Shown here: positions 14,100 through 14,868 of the stretch, in pieces
How positions within the stretch are numbered: the stretch's first letter is position 1
How the letters are laid out: each line of letters opens with the position of its first letter
Assembly (NCBI GenBank): GCA_020425885.1
Contig: JAGQRA010000005.1
Location: forward strand, 1-14,868
Direction of reading: 5' to 3'
Source of the DNA: Planctomycetota bacterium
GTDB lineage: Bacteria > Planctomycetota > UBA1135 > UBA2386
Length of the DNA: 14,868 nucleotides
Position numbers and translations under genes: made by a program
Notes under the pieces: generated by a model
Told to the model about the DNA's origin: nothing
What the model saw: only the letters and a program-made list of their open reading frames with translations
Database searches by the model: none

Positions 14100-14868
14100 T
14101 CAGGCGGTGCCCGAACGGGTCGCCTCGCGCCCTGCCCGCGACCAGATCACCAGGCCGGCGCCGACGACCTCGAGCAGCCCGGCGGTGGCGAAGGCCGTGA
14201 CATAGCCGGTCGACGAATCGCCGTGCAGGTGCAGCAGCGTGCCGCAGGTCAGCGGGCCGAGCAGGAATCCCAGTGACCCGGCGGCATGGAACGAGGCCAT
14301 CGCCGTGCTGCGGCCGATGCCAGGCGCCCGGTCGAGCAGCCACAAGAGGGTCGGCACGAACATGATCGCCGAACCGAGGCCGAGGATCGGCATCAGCAGC
14401 CACAGACCGGCTGGCGGCACGATGCCGACGCCGGCGGTGCCGAGGCCGTAGAGCAGACTGCCGGCGGCGACGAGGCGGCGCCGGGGGATCCGCTCGGCGA
14501 GGCGCCCACACGGGTACGACAGCAGGCCGAACGGAAACAGGAAGGCGCCGAGCAGCATGCCGATCTCCTTCGCGGCAACGCCGTGCACCGAGGCCAGCAT
14601 GAGCGGGAACCCGGTCGTGAAGAAGCCGACCGTGAAGCGGTCGATGAAGGCGAGCAGCAGCGGGATCCGGACGCCGGCCTCGCGGCGGATGGCGGCGAGC
14701 ACCTGGCGCATTCCCGGATGGTCGCCGGGCTCGGTGTCGGCCGGCAGCAGCACGGCGGCAGTGGTGGCGGCGAGCAGCAGCAGCACCGAACCGGTGTGAA
14801 GCGTGAGCAGTGGATCGGCAGGCCCGATGAAGCCGCCGACGGCCGCGCCGGTGGCGACGCCGAGGGTC
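14100..14868 (-). CDS. Major facilitator superfamily transporter, C-terminal part (5' end beyond window)
   Basis: The frame is open to the right edge of the window, so about 255 C-terminal residues are visible and the start is missing. The visible part begins with [15 protein letters not shown], a glycine-rich helix like motif C of drug exporters, followed by the helix [16 protein letters not shown] central loop leads to the second six-helix bundle: [37 protein letters not shown], the short loop [11 protein letters not shown] typical between helices 8 and 9, then four more helices ending [12 protein letters not shown]. The substrate is unknown; the pattern resembles multidrug or sugar exporters. 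It lies 68 bases upstream of the chemoreceptor on the same strand. GTG at 14786 could start a frame but would cut the bundle, so it is not used. Confidence 0.87.
   Translation of the reverse strand, partial: TLGVATGAAVGGFIGPADPLLTLHTGSVLLLLAATTAAVLLPADTEPGDHPGMRQVLAAIRREAGVRIPLLLAFIDRFTVGFFTTGFPLMLASVHGVAAKEIGMLLGAFLFPFGLLSYPCGRLAERIPRRRLVAAGSLLYGLGTAGVGIVPPAGLWLLMPILGLGSAIMFVPTLLWLLDRAPGIGRSTAMASFHAAGSLGFLLGPLTCGTLLHLHGDSSTGYVTAFATAGLLEVVGAGLVIWSRAGREATRSGTA

Noticed and set aside
12958..14511. Longer chemoreceptor starting upstream
   Set aside because: The added part is a shadow of the transporter gene and Arg-rich. ATG 14031 has a ribosome site and precedes the membrane helices.

Overview
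The window is GC-rich chromosomal DNA, densely coded and with no gene-free stretch above about 150 bases. Genes on the + strand fill positions 1 to 9802 and genes on the - strand fill 9804 to the end, so there is one clean strand switch, at a tRNA-Leu gene. I see no CRISPR array, transposase, integrase, phage module or replication origin. The secreted beta-helix protein opens its mature part with DINNGPGTDF and ends with a WQGIVLD...SNP module. I remember this style from exported proteins of high-GC marine planctomycetes (the Engelhardtia/Saltatorellus-like group). The organism call therefore rests on recall, not on a marker gene, and is only moderately secure. The outer-membrane barrel, lipoprotein and signal peptides fit a Gram-negative-type (diderm) cell.

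Left part (1-5004, +): the C-terminal end of an outer-membrane beta-barrel protein; a SulP-type anion permease with a STAS domain; a small M15-like (DD-peptidase fold) protein with a strong ribosome binding site and no signal peptide; a secreted right-handed beta-helix protein; and a six-helix membrane protein of unknown role. Two near-identical hairpin repeats (40 of 44 core bases shared) lie directly behind the stop codons of the M15-like and beta-helix genes. They are the least explained structure in the window.

Middle part (5085-9802, +): an M32-family metallocarboxypeptidase overlaps by 4 bases a very large secreted glycoside hydrolase family 2-like protein. These two are probably translated together. 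A tRNA-Leu(CAA) gene with encoded CCA follows.

Right part (9804-14868, -), in transcription order from the right edge: a partial major facilitator transporter; a chemoreceptor-like signalling protein with almost no extracytoplasmic domain; two bacterial PH-domain membrane proteins (YdbS-like and YdbT-like) that overlap by 17 bases; and a lipoprotein of the endonuclease/exonuclease/phosphatase superfamily. The last three are packed tightly enough to be one operon.

Most of this is ordinary housekeeping, transport and envelope content. I do not see a convincing new multi-gene defence or mobile system. The points most worth a second look are the twin hairpins, the M15-like protein with an apparently altered catalytic position, the Cys-Glu in place of Asn-Glu in the GH2-like enzyme, and the sensorless chemoreceptor.
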